This document shows positions 1-5,838 of a DNA stretch of 7,365 nucleotides, piece by piece. Each line of letters begins with the position of its first letter. The stretch's first letter is position 1. A model generated the notes under the pieces. The model was not told the origin of the DNA, did no database searches, and worked only from the letters and a program-made list of their open reading frames with translations. A program made the position numbers and the translations under genes. This DNA comes from Pirellulales bacterium (lineage in GTDB: Bacteria > Planctomycetota > Planctomycetia > Pirellulales > Thermoguttaceae): assembly GCA_030607895.1 (NCBI GenBank), contig JAUWJC010000199.1, positions 1 through 7,365 of the forward strand, written 5' to 3'.

Positions 1-47
1 AACGGTTCCGGTTTTTGTTGCGCATCACGTGGTGTACGCAAGGTGCT

Positions 48-111
48 CGGGAGTCTTTTTCGGCCTATGGATTCGCGATATGGCAAGCGGGTTGACCGAA
101 AAAGACTCCCG
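48..111. repeat. 64-bp palindromic element with perfect 16-bp arms
   Basis: The arm at 48-63 (cgggagtctttttcgg) is the exact reverse complement of 96-111 (ccgaaaaagactcccg), with a 32-bp centre at 64-95. The arm end ccgaaaaag resembles the end of the longer palindrome at 3800-3877, so the two may be related families. No transposase is nearby, so this looks like a non-autonomous dispersed repeat (REP or MITE-like). It lies just upstream of the point where the GH16 reading frame is lost. Assigning it to REP elements moved by a RAYT transposase is inference. Confidence 0.8.
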
Positions 112-114
112 ACC

Positions 115-138
115 CCTTCCTCGTCGCCTTCCTCGTCG
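115..138. repeat. 12-bp perfect tandem duplication
   Basis: The 12-mer ccttcctcgtcg occurs twice back to back, at 115-126 and 127-138. It lies four bases past the 48-111 palindrome, in DNA with no convincing coding frame. It may be a slippage duplication or a scar of repeat insertion. Confidence 0.75.
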
Positions 139-157
139 CGAAACAAAACCCGGATGA

Positions 158-565
158 AAACGAATTCCCCACAGGGTATACTCGCCGGTAGCACACGATC
201 CCAATATGCCGGGAACGGAAATAGACATCATGGAATATCCCACCATCCAGAAAGACAAGATTCACCATAACCTTCATTGGTACATCGAAGGGAAGCGGGA
301 AAACCATCAGCACGCAGGCCACACGGGTCTCATTCCCGGTGTCTCGAAAGGTTTTCATACCTTCGCCGTCGAGTGGAGCCCGGAGGAGTACGTTTTCTAT
401 GTTGACGAACAAGTAACGTGGCGCACAAAGAAAGCCGTTTCGCACAGGAAAGAGTACATTCTTCTCAGCGAGGAAATCGGCAAGTGGGGAGGAAAAATAC
501 AAAACGCAGAACTCCCCGATTTCTTCGAAGTGGACTATGTGCGCGTGTATGAAGTCGCAAAATAG
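158..565 (+). pseudogene. GH16 family glycoside hydrolase, 3' remnant
   Basis: This is the C-terminal half of a family 16 glycosidase, a beta-jelly-roll endo-hydrolase of beta-glucans or galactans. The GH16 catalytic signature E-x-D-x-x-E is intact as EIDIME at about 218-235; its first Glu is the nucleophile and its last the acid/base. Further on come NLHW, GFHTFAVEW, a YVFYVD strand and a closing DYVRVY strand, all usual for GH16, ending at TAG 563-565. Residues before the Met at 206 (SPVAHDPN) still read like GH16, so 206 is not a natural start. The frame meets a TGA at 155-157, and no GH16-like N-terminal sequence is recognisable further upstream in any frame. A complete catalytic domain needs roughly 100 or more residues before the signature. 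I infer a pseudogene, broken near the 48-111 palindrome; a frameshift or sequencing error remains possible. Confidence 0.75.
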
Positions 566-616
566 AACGCCACTAGGATCCAGTTCCTGTTTGCCAACAT
601 TAAGGAGCAAAAGACG

Positions 617-885
617 ATGAGCGACGCGAGAAAACCGTCACGCCGGGAGTTTCTCAAGAGTACCGGTGCAACCGTGGCCGGTGCCGCGATGGCCGGCAGT
701 CTAGCGGGGAAAAGGGGTCAGAACTATTTTCTGGGGAGGCAAAAGGGGGACAGGCGCGCTTATTGCATCGATAAGCGCGCCTGTCCCCCTTCCGGCCCTG
801 GGACGCCAATCCGCCCATCCTGCCCGACGCACACGGCAGCTACGAGCACGCCGTGGCGATGCCGGGCGTCTATAAGCCATACTAA
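617..885 (+). pseudogene. Tat-signal protein gene, decayed around a repeat insertion
   Basis: A strong ribosome-binding site (aaggag, 602-607, nine bases before ATG 617) leads into a clear Tat signal peptide: SRREFLK followed by an Ala/Gly-rich hydrophobic stretch ending near SLAG. At about 709 the protein sequence gives way to repeat-like DNA and a perfect palindrome at 743-791. A protein-like tail follows in a different frame, from about 793 to the TAA at 883-885, reading PWDANPPILPD, then GSYEHAVAMPGVYKPY. This looks like the true 3' end of the same gene. The Tat motif matches that of planctomycete Gfo/Idh/MocA oxidoreductases, but too little remains to assign a family. The original frame stays open by chance to 1012 and overlaps the 3' end of the neighbouring minus-strand gene. 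It follows the GH16 remnant by about 50 bp, so both may once have formed an operon. Confidence 0.7.
743..791. repeat. 49-bp palindrome with perfect 21-bp arms
   Basis: Positions 743-763 and 771-791 are exact reverse complements around a 7-base loop (tgcatcg), with an arm core of gggggacaggcgcgcttat. Just upstream, about 709-731 carries aaaaggggtcagaactattt, which resembles one arm of a related but unpaired element. The arms are very GC-rich and would form a stable hairpin in RNA or a cruciform in DNA. The element interrupts the Tat-signal gene. Placing it among REP-like sequences is based on its form and on the aaaagggg start shared with its neighbour. Confidence 0.85.
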
Positions 886-962
886 CTCAAAGGGTACAGG
901 GTCCAGCCTTTACGGTACTTTCGTGCGATGTACTTCCGAGATTCCGGGTGGGCCGGAGAACC

Positions 963-2360
963 TTAAACCTGATTCGGCACGACATACGGCTCGCGATACG
1001 TCGGCTTGTTGAGCATGGCGTCGGCCTCTTCGTCGCCGGTAATCGTTTCGGTGGCCGGGTCGAAGTTGACCGGCCGGTCGACCTGGTAGGCGGTACGGGC
1101 CAACAGACACAGGGCCATCGACTTGTGGCCGTCCTCGATGTCGGCGCTCAGCACCTTGTGATCGCGGGCGCGGCAGGCGGCGATCCAGTTCTGGAAGTGA
1201 GGCACGTCGATCAGCGAATCCAGGTTGACCCTAGCCGAATCCACGTTGACCTTCTCGGAAAACCAGTCGAACACCTTCTTGGGCCCCGGCTTGCACTTCA
1301 GCCCCAGGAAGGTGCGGTAGCTGCTGTAGTCGGGAAAGATCAGGTAGCCCTTGCTGCCCAAGAAGATCGTTCCCACGGGAAAGTCACGCTGCATGAACGG
1401 GTACTCATCCCGGAACCCCGCCTCGGAGTTGGTGTACCAGGAGCGGTGCTCGTAGGTGACATACGTCTTGGGCTTGTCGAACTGGAAAGTCAAAGCCGTG
1501 TGCGTCGGCGAGGTGCGGTCGTCCTCGTGAACGAACGTCCCGCACGTGGCGGTCACGCGCGTGGGATGCTCCTCCAGCCCCAGCCCCCAACGGATGACGT
1601 CCAGCAGGTGGACTGCCTGGTTGGCGAACGGACCGTTGGCCAATTCGAGATTGAAATACCACCGCCGGTGCCAGAACGTGCTGTACTCGTGCATCGGCTT
1701 GGGGCCCAGCCACTTGTCCCAATCGAGCCCCGCCGGGACGGGCGAAGGCTTGATTGTCCCCAGGTTGCCGCGGAGCTTGAAGTCAACTCCTCGTGCCATG
1801 TAGACGTCGCCCACAACACCCTCCTTCAGCTTCTGGATGCCTTCGATAATGTTGGGGCTGGACCGCATCTGCATGCCGACCTGGACCATCCGGTTGTACT
1901 TCCGCGCGGCGGCGACCATCTGCCGGCTCTCGAAGAGGTTGTGCGCGGGGGGCTTCTCCACGTAAACGTCCTTGCCCGCCTGACATGCCCAGATCGTCGA
2001 CAGCGCGTGCCAGCGATCTCCCAAGGAGATGTCGACCGCGTCGATCGACTTGTCGTCGAACATCTTCCGCATGTCGGTGTAGGTGGTCAGCTTCTTGCCC
2101 TCCAGTGCGGGCATGGCCTTGGCCGCCGAGTCGAGTTTTTTCTGGTCGCAGTCGCAAACCGCGACGATCTCGACTTCGTCGGTCATCTGGGCCAGCGCGC
2201 GGACGTGCCAGTGCATTCGCCCGCCCAAGCCCAGCAGGGCCACGCGGACACGGTCGTTCGCGCTTGCCTTGTCCTTTGCGATAGCCGGGGCCGCAAAGGC
2301 CGATGCAGCAGCGGCCGCGGCCGAAGACCTCAAGAACTCACGTCGGTTGGTGTTTTCCAT
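963..2360 (-). CDS. Tat-exported Gfo/Idh/MocA family oxidoreductase
   Basis: This 465-residue protein is a complete NAD(P)-dependent sugar or inositol dehydrogenase-like enzyme. A Tat signal peptide (NRREFL, residues 5-10, then an Ala-rich stretch to about residue 28) predicts export. The Rossmann nucleotide-binding segment is VALLGLGGRMHWH at about 40-52. The family EKP motif lies at 135-137, with Lys136 the usual catalytic lysine. The downstream NQAVHLLDVIRW segment (247-258) supplies the conserved His251 and Asp254. Length and layout fit the exported Gfo/Idh/MocA enzymes that planctomycetes carry in many copies. The start is well set: aggagt (plus-strand 2367-2372) lies six bases upstream of the ATG. 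The gene ends with TAA at 965-963. The substrate cannot be read from sequence; a sugar or sugar-acid from polysaccharide breakdown is likely. A 5' region of about 300 bp with a terminator-like hairpin suggests transcription independent of the upstream GTPase gene. Confidence 0.93.
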   Translation of the reverse strand: MENTNRREFLRSSAAAAAASAFAAPAIAKDKASANDRVRVALLGLGGRMHWHVRALAQMTDEVEIVAVCDCDQKKLDSAAKAMPALEGKKLTTYTDMRKMFDDKSIDAVDISLGDRWHALSTIWACQAGKDVYVEKPPAHNLFESRQMVAAARKYNRMVQVGMQMRSSPNIIEGIQKLKEGVVGDVYMARGVDFKLRGNLGTIKPSPVPAGLDWDKWLGPKPMHEYSTFWHRRWYFNLELANGPFANQAVHLLDVIRWGLGLEEHPTRVTATCGTFVHEDDRTSPTHTALTFQFDKPKTYVTYEHRSWYTNSEAGFRDEYPFMQRDFPVGTIFLGSKGYLIFPDYSSYRTFLGLKCKPGPKKVFDWFSEKVNVDSARVNLDSLIDVPHFQNWIAACRARDHKVLSADIEDGHKSMALCLLARTAYQVDRPVNFDPATETITGDEEADAMLNKPTYREPYVVPNQV

Positions 2361-2427
2361 GGCAGGACTCCTATGAGGTTTGGATGGGAAAGTGTTCAGT
2401 TAAGACAGTGTCAAGGTAACATCAACC

Positions 2428-2433
2428 ATAATA
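2428..2433 (-). promoter_or_regulatory. possible -10 box for the oxidoreductase gene
   Basis: Read on the minus strand this is TATTAT, one mismatch from the sigma-70 consensus, 67 bases upstream of the oxidoreductase ATG in an AT-richer patch. No good -35 hexamer lies at the expected 16-18 bp, so the call is weak. Confidence 0.2.
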
Positions 2434-2487
2434 TGTGTCGAACCGATTGTGAAGTTGCGTCACTTGCCGCGAAAACTCCCGGAAAAA

Positions 2488-2509
2488 CACTGCTTCTAGC
2501 GAAGCAGTG
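2488..2509. repeat. small perfect hairpin, 9-bp arms, 4-base loop
   Basis: Positions 2488-2496 (cactgcttc) and 2501-2509 (gaagcagtg) are exact reverse complements around tagc. It lies between the GTPase terminator and the putative promoter of the oxidoreductase gene. No T-run follows on either strand, so a terminator role is unlikely. It is more plausibly another short dispersed palindrome or a regulatory hairpin. Confidence 0.6.
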
Positions 2510-2575
2510 GCACACCGTGGCGAGAAATGTGGGCTAGCCGCAATACCGTTGAATTAGTCGCAAGACTTGAAACCC

Positions 2576-2659
2576 AAAAAGCCGCGACCGGTGGTCGCGC
2601 GCGGGACAGAAGGCACGCGGTTTTCCGAGACTTCCGGCGCGACCAACGGTCGCGGCTTT
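2576..2659 (-). terminator. long stem-loop at the end of the GTPase gene
   Basis: The outer arms aaagccgcgaccg (2578-2590) and cggtcgcggcttt (2647-2659) pair perfectly over 13 bp. After one mismatch a further 9 bp pair (2592-2600 with 2637-2645), leaving a loop of about 36 bases. Read on the minus strand, the stem starts within the GTPase stop codon and its far arm runs into five T residues (2580-2576), as an intrinsic terminator would. The loop is longer than usual for a terminator, so this may be a dispersed palindrome co-opted as one. Confidence 0.6.
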
Positions 2660-4526
2660 ATTGGTTGTTGGCCGACAAGGGGCCGTCGTTGAGTTCATCG
2701 CGGAGCCGGGCGACCTTCTGCTTGAGACGGTCGAGTTGGTGGCCGAACTGTTCGGCCTTGTGGATTTCGGCCTCCAATTGGGCAAACAGCCCGGCGGCCG
2801 AGCCGGGGTTGTTCCAGCTTTCGGACAACCGGTCGATCTGGCGGCGCAGCCCCCGCCGCAAACGGCCGGTAAACACCCAGAGCAATATCAGACACCATAG
2901 AATCAGCCAGAAGGCGGCCGAGAGATAGAAATCCAGCCCGAACACGGCCACCGGATCGGCCGCCAGCCAGGAGTCCCAAAAGAAGTTCTTCCCCAACCGA
3001 TACAGGAGTAGTCCCAGCATGGCCAGCAGCATGAGTTCGTACCGCCATCGGGTGAACCAGCCCGTGTGTCGCCGGGATAACTGGTCGATGACCGACTCCA
3101 ACTCGGCCGACGCACCGGCGGTGAACGTTTCGGCGGCGTCGGCTGCCTCGGCCAGGACGGTTTCGGCTTGGGTCGACTCGCGAGCAAGACCGGCCTCGGC
3201 GGCGTAACCGTCGAGGACCAGTGCGGCGGCCTGCAATTCTGCCCGGTCCCAACAGCCGGCCACGGCTCGGGTGGCAGCGGCCTCGGCCTTGCGGCTGCCT
3301 TGCCGCCGCTGCCAGGTTTGCACGCCGGCCACCGTTCCCCAGAGGGCCATTTGGGCCGGCGTCCGCGCCCGCCACAACAGGGCGCCGGTGAGTAGTCCAC
3401 CGAGCCCCTGGTAAACACGCAACACGAGCGAGCACGGGCTGAGCCCCCAGCGCGACGAGGTTTTGCCCAGCAGCCGGTTCTCCCACTGACGCCGATTGGC
3501 CAACAGTTCAGCACGCATTTGACCGGCCAGCCGGGCAGCCAGTTTGGCTCGTTGTTGGTCGACTGCCTGCTTCAGCCGGTCGATTTGGGCCGAGTAGGCC
3601 TCGATTCGCCGGCCGCACGAGGCCAACGTCTCGGCCACCAGGTCCAGGAAATTCGCCCGACGAATCCGCACGGCCGCCGCTCCGGCAAGCTGTCGGGTGA
3701 GCAGGTCGACCAGTACGGCGAACTCACCCCCCGGCTCGATCCCCGCCTCGGCGTCGGCCAACGCGGCCAGCGAATCGACCAGGAAAAGGTGTTTCGGGGC
3801 CGAAAAAGGGACCAGGTTTAATTTGCCGGAACGGCCCGGAGGGTGCTTCGCACAAATTAAACCTGGTCCCTTTTTCGCGTGTTGCTTGTGGAGCACCTGC
3901 CGCCAGTCGTCGCGGATGTCCCGGTCGGTATCGGCATGGGTCTGGACGAAGCCCAGTCGAGCCCCGCTTGCCGCGGCAGTCAACTCCTCGGCCACCCGGG
4001 CGCTGCGGTATTTTTGCTGCGTGGTGGTGACCAGCAGAACGTCGCAATGCGGCAGGATTTGCCGTAGCCGGGCCAAATTGGTGGCCGGGGCATCCGGTTG
4101 CTCGGTCGTGTCCGGGTCGGGGCAATCGACCAGCACCAGGTTGGCCAGGGCCGGCAGATCCCGCGAGACCAGGTCGACGCTTTTTGGATCGATTCCCAGC
4201 ATTTCGGGCGTGAGGCCTGGCCGGGCGACAAGCGCGGGCCGCACGGTGGTGGGCCGCTGACGGCCGGTTCGCACCACTTGTGTACCGGCCAGGGCGTTGA
4301 GAAGGGCGCTTTTGCCCGTGCCCGTGCCTCCCAGCGTGGCCACCACCAGCGGTGACTCCAGCCGCACTCTAAGCGAGTCAATCCGCTCGATCAGCCGTCG
4401 GCCCAGTGCGCTGACCTGCCGGGCAGGCTCCCAGCGGGGTGCGCCGTCGGTCCAGCCGGTCAGTTGCTCGCCCAGCGAGTCGACCTCCGCCAGCAACTCC
4501 AGATGGGCCAATTCCGAATGGGTCAT
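2658..4526 (-). CDS. membrane-anchored P-loop GTPase with an in-frame palindromic insertion
   Basis: From the preferred ATG at 4526 the protein has 622 residues. An N-terminal GTPase domain shows G1 GGTGTGKS (66-73), a likely G2 Thr in RPTT (91-94), G3-like DCPD (134-137) and G4-like THAD (196-199, in place of NKxD). A long helical region follows with coiled-coil potential around 305-335, and an Ala-rich helix at about 410-475. Two strongly hydrophobic segments near 496-512 and 531-553 are likely membrane helices, followed by a basic stretch (RLRRGLRRQ) and a C-terminal coiled coil (581-613). The layout recalls bacterial dynamin-like or membrane-remodelling GTPases, but no family is certain. 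Residues 218-243 are encoded by a repeat element inserted in frame; without it the protein would read HKQHA-PKHLFLVDS. The start at 4526 is chosen because upstream codons look non-coding, although its Shine-Dalgarno site is poor. An in-frame TTG at 4595 is the alternative. The gene is divergent from floA. Confidence 0.85.
   Translation of the reverse strand: MTHSELAHLELLAEVDSLGEQLTGWTDGAPRWEPARQVSALGRRLIERIDSLRVRLESPLVVATLGGTGTGKSALLNALAGTQVVRTGRQRPTTVRPALVARPGLTPEMLGIDPKSVDLVSRDLPALANLVLVDCPDPDTTEQPDAPATNLARLRQILPHCDVLLVTTTQQKYRSARVAEELTAAASGARLGFVQTHADTDRDIRDDWRQVLHKQHAKKGPGLICAKHPPGRSGKLNLVPFSAPKHLFLVDSLAALADAEAGIEPGGEFAVLVDLLTRQLAGAAAVRIRRANFLDLVAETLASCGRRIEAYSAQIDRLKQAVDQQRAKLAARLAGQMRAELLANRRQWENRLLGKTSSRWGLSPCSLVLRVYQGLGGLLTGALLWRARTPAQMALWGTVAGVQTWQRRQGSRKAEAAATRAVAGCWDRAELQAAALVLDGYAAEAGLARESTQAETVLAEAADAAETFTAGASAELESVIDQLSRRHTGWFTRWRYELMLLAMLGLLLYRLGKNFFWDSWLAADPVAVFGLDFYLSAAFWLILWCLILLWVFTGRLRRGLRRQIDRLSESWNNPGSAAGLFAQLEAEIHKAEQFGHQLDRLKQKVARLRDELNDGPLSANNQ
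3800..3877. repeat. 78-bp palindromic repeat element inside the GTPase gene (copy 1)
   Basis: The arms 3801-3825 and 3853-3877 are perfect 25-bp reverse complements, starting cgaaaaagggaccagg. The 27-bp centre has two small potential hairpins: ccg-gaa-cgg at 3826-3834 and gtgc-ttc-gcac at 3843-3853. Removing 78 bp restores a natural-looking GTPase sequence without any frame change. The element is free of stops in four of six frames. In the GTPase frame it encodes 26 residues beginning KKGPGLICAK and ending LVPFSA. An identical second copy begins at 7308-7310. Confidence 0.92.
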
Positions 4527-4643
4527 ACTCCAAACATAGCAGACGGCAAGCGGTCCGGGGAGCCGAGCCTGGGACCGAGAGGAGGCGGCACCCAAAAAAT
4601 CCGCACAAAACGCGCCCGCGAGCTATTCGCAGGCGGCAGGATT

Positions 4644-4652
4644 TGCTATGCT
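4644..4652 (+). promoter_or_regulatory. possible extended -10 promoter for floA
   Basis: The sequence tgctatgct fits an extended -10 (TG-n-TATGCT). No recognisable -35 is present. It would give a 5' leader of about 145 bases carrying both copies of the 19-bp repeat. Confidence 0.25.
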
Positions 4653-4663
4653 GTACCGATGAG

Positions 4664-4682
4664 TTGCGAAGCCGCAAGCGGT
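4664..4682 (+). repeat. 19-bp direct repeat upstream of floA, copy 1
   Basis: The sequence ttgcgaagccgcaagcggt is repeated exactly at 4755-4773. Each copy can fold into a small hairpin, ttgcg pairing with cgcaa around aagc. Confidence 0.8.
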
Positions 4683-4754
4683 TTTCTCTAGTAGCTGTAG
4701 GAAGAACTGACAAGAACGTGGGTCTCGTACCTCGACCCACCCTACTTTGGTTAA

Positions 4755-4773
4755 TTGCGAAGCCGCAAGCGGT
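4755..4773 (+). repeat. 19-bp direct repeat upstream of floA, copy 2
   Basis: This is an exact second copy of 4664-4682, 91 bp downstream and 33 bp before the floA start codon. It lies close to the ribosome-binding site, so it could affect floA translation or bind a regulator, or simply be a dispersed repeat. Confidence 0.8.
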
Positions 4774-4793
4774 CTTAACGGCCGGTCAAAAGC

Positions 4794-4800
4794 AAAGGAG
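4794..4800 (+). promoter_or_regulatory. ribosome-binding site setting the floA start
   Basis: The sequence aaaggag lies six bases before ATG 4807. It decides the start over an in-frame TTG at 4747, whose extra 20 residues run through the 19-bp repeat and look non-coding. Confidence 0.85.
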
Positions 4801-4806
4801 AACCCC

Positions 4807-5817
4807 ATGGTCCACGGATTACCTGTTCTTTTGGCACAGATTGCCGATTCCATTCCCTGGATGATCGTCATTAGCGTGGTGCTTCTGATCTTTGCGGCGG
4901 TAGTGGCTATTGTTGCGATGGTGTACGGGAACATTTGGTTCCGGGCGTACATGTCGAACGCCAACATAAGCATCTACAGCCTCATCGGCATGAGTTTTCG
5001 GCAGGTGAACGCCGGCACAATCGTGCAGGCCAAGATCATGGCCGTGCAAGCAGGCATTGGCTCCGAGCGGGAGACGGACATTACGACGCGCCGCTTGGAG
5101 GCCCACTACCTGGCAGGGGGAAACGTGCCAAACGTGATTCGCGCGATTATTGCCGCCCATCGGGCCGATATCGACCTGGACTTCGACAAGGCCGCGGCAA
5201 TCGACCTGGCCGGCCGCGACGTGCTCGAAGCGGTCCAAACCAGCGTCTATCCCAAGGTAATCGATTGCCCCGACCCCAAGAGATCGCACAGAAGCACCCT
5301 GAGCGCCATCGCCAAGAACGGCGTTGAGTTGAAGGTCCGTGCCCGGGTACCCGTGCGAACCAACCTCGCGGGGCTCCTCGGCGGCGCCACGGAAGCTACG
5401 ATCATTGCCCGGGTGGGTGAAGGAATCATCACGGCGATCGGTGCGGCCGATACGCACTTGAAGGTGATGGAGAATCCCGACCTGGTTTCCCGGGCCGTGT
5501 TGGACCGGGGTTTGGATGCCCAAACGGCCTTCGAGATCGTCTCAATCGACATTGCCGACATCGACGTTGGCCAGAACATTGGCGCCCGCTTGCAGGCCGA
5601 CCAGGCCCAGGCCGACACGCGAGTAGCCCAGGCCAAGGCCGAAGAACGCCGCGCGATGGCTACCGCCCGCGAGCAGGAAATGAAGGCCCAGGTAGCCCGA
5701 AACCGAGCGCAAGTCGTTCTGGCCGAGGCCGAGATCCCCCTGGCCATGGCCGCCGCCTTCCGCGAAGGCAACTTACAGGGCAGCGCGGTCGACAGCGGCC
5801 CAAGCGGCAAGCAGTAG
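4807..5817 (+). CDS. floA: flotillin-like protein FloA
   Basis: This 336-residue protein is a bacterial flotillin of the FloA/YqfA type, a membrane scaffold linked to functional membrane microdomains. An N-terminal hydrophobic segment (about 16-40) anchors it. The body carries stretches I recognise from Bacillus FloA: EAHYLAGGNV (98-107), AAIDLAGRDVLEAVQ (130-144), ARVGEGI (201-207), and AFEIVSIDIADIDVGQNIGA (241-260). The C-terminal coiled coil has QAKAEERRAMA (275-285) and closes with AEAEIPLAMAAAFREGN (306-322). The length is close to the roughly 330 residues of the Bacillus protein; the tail after residue 322 is shorter and Gly/Ser-rich. The ATG at 4807 follows a good ribosome-binding site. 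The NfeD-type membrane protein often encoded next to floA is not in this window. The sulfatase gene follows after 21 bp, suggesting co-transcription, and a membrane GTPase gene is divergent. Confidence 0.95.
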   Translation: MVHGLPVLLAQIADSIPWMIVISVVLLIFAAVVAIVAMVYGNIWFRAYMSNANISIYSLIGMSFRQVNAGTIVQAKIMAVQAGIGSERETDITTRRLEAHYLAGGNVPNVIRAIIAAHRADIDLDFDKAAAIDLAGRDVLEAVQTSVYPKVIDCPDPKRSHRSTLSAIAKNGVELKVRARVPVRTNLAGLLGGATEATIIARVGEGIITAIGAADTHLKVMENPDLVSRAVLDRGLDAQTAFEIVSIDIADIDVGQNIGARLQADQAQADTRVAQAKAEERRAMATAREQEMKAQVARNRAQVVLAEAEIPLAMAAAFREGNLQGSAVDSGPSGKQ

Positions 5818-5838
5818 ACGTAGAGCCACAAAGCCGAC

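Noticed and set aside
18..41. Imperfect palindrome around cacgtg near the window start
   Set aside because: Only five outer base pairs and a short central palindrome pair up, which is too little to separate from chance.
65..610. A 181-codon minus-strand open frame over the GH16 remnant
   Set aside because: It shows no family features, and the plus-strand GH16 motifs explain the region.
886..962. Terminator between the converging Tat remnant and oxidoreductase genes
   Set aside because: No stem of useful length with a T-run could be found; I see nothing definite in this stretch.
948..2537. A 529-codon open frame on the plus strand opposite the oxidoreductase gene
   Set aside because: It has no recognisable domain, is rich in Arg, Gly, Val and His as GC-rich antisense frames are, and the minus strand encodes a textbook Gfo/Idh/MocA protein with a ribosome-binding site.
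48..3877. CRISPR array or attachment sites
   Set aside because: The repeats are palindromes of different sequence, not regularly spaced identical repeats with spacers, and no cas or integrase gene is present.
4527..4595. N-terminal extension of the GTPase to an in-frame TTG at 4595
   Set aside because: The 23 added residues show no conserved features and the codon has no clear ribosome-binding site; the ATG at 4526 begins a typical helical N-terminus. Neither start is well supported by a Shine-Dalgarno site, so some doubt remains.
4747..4806. N-terminal extension of floA to a TTG at 4747
   Set aside because: The extension reads through the 19-bp repeat, and the ATG at 4807 has a well-placed aaaggag and gives the usual FloA length.
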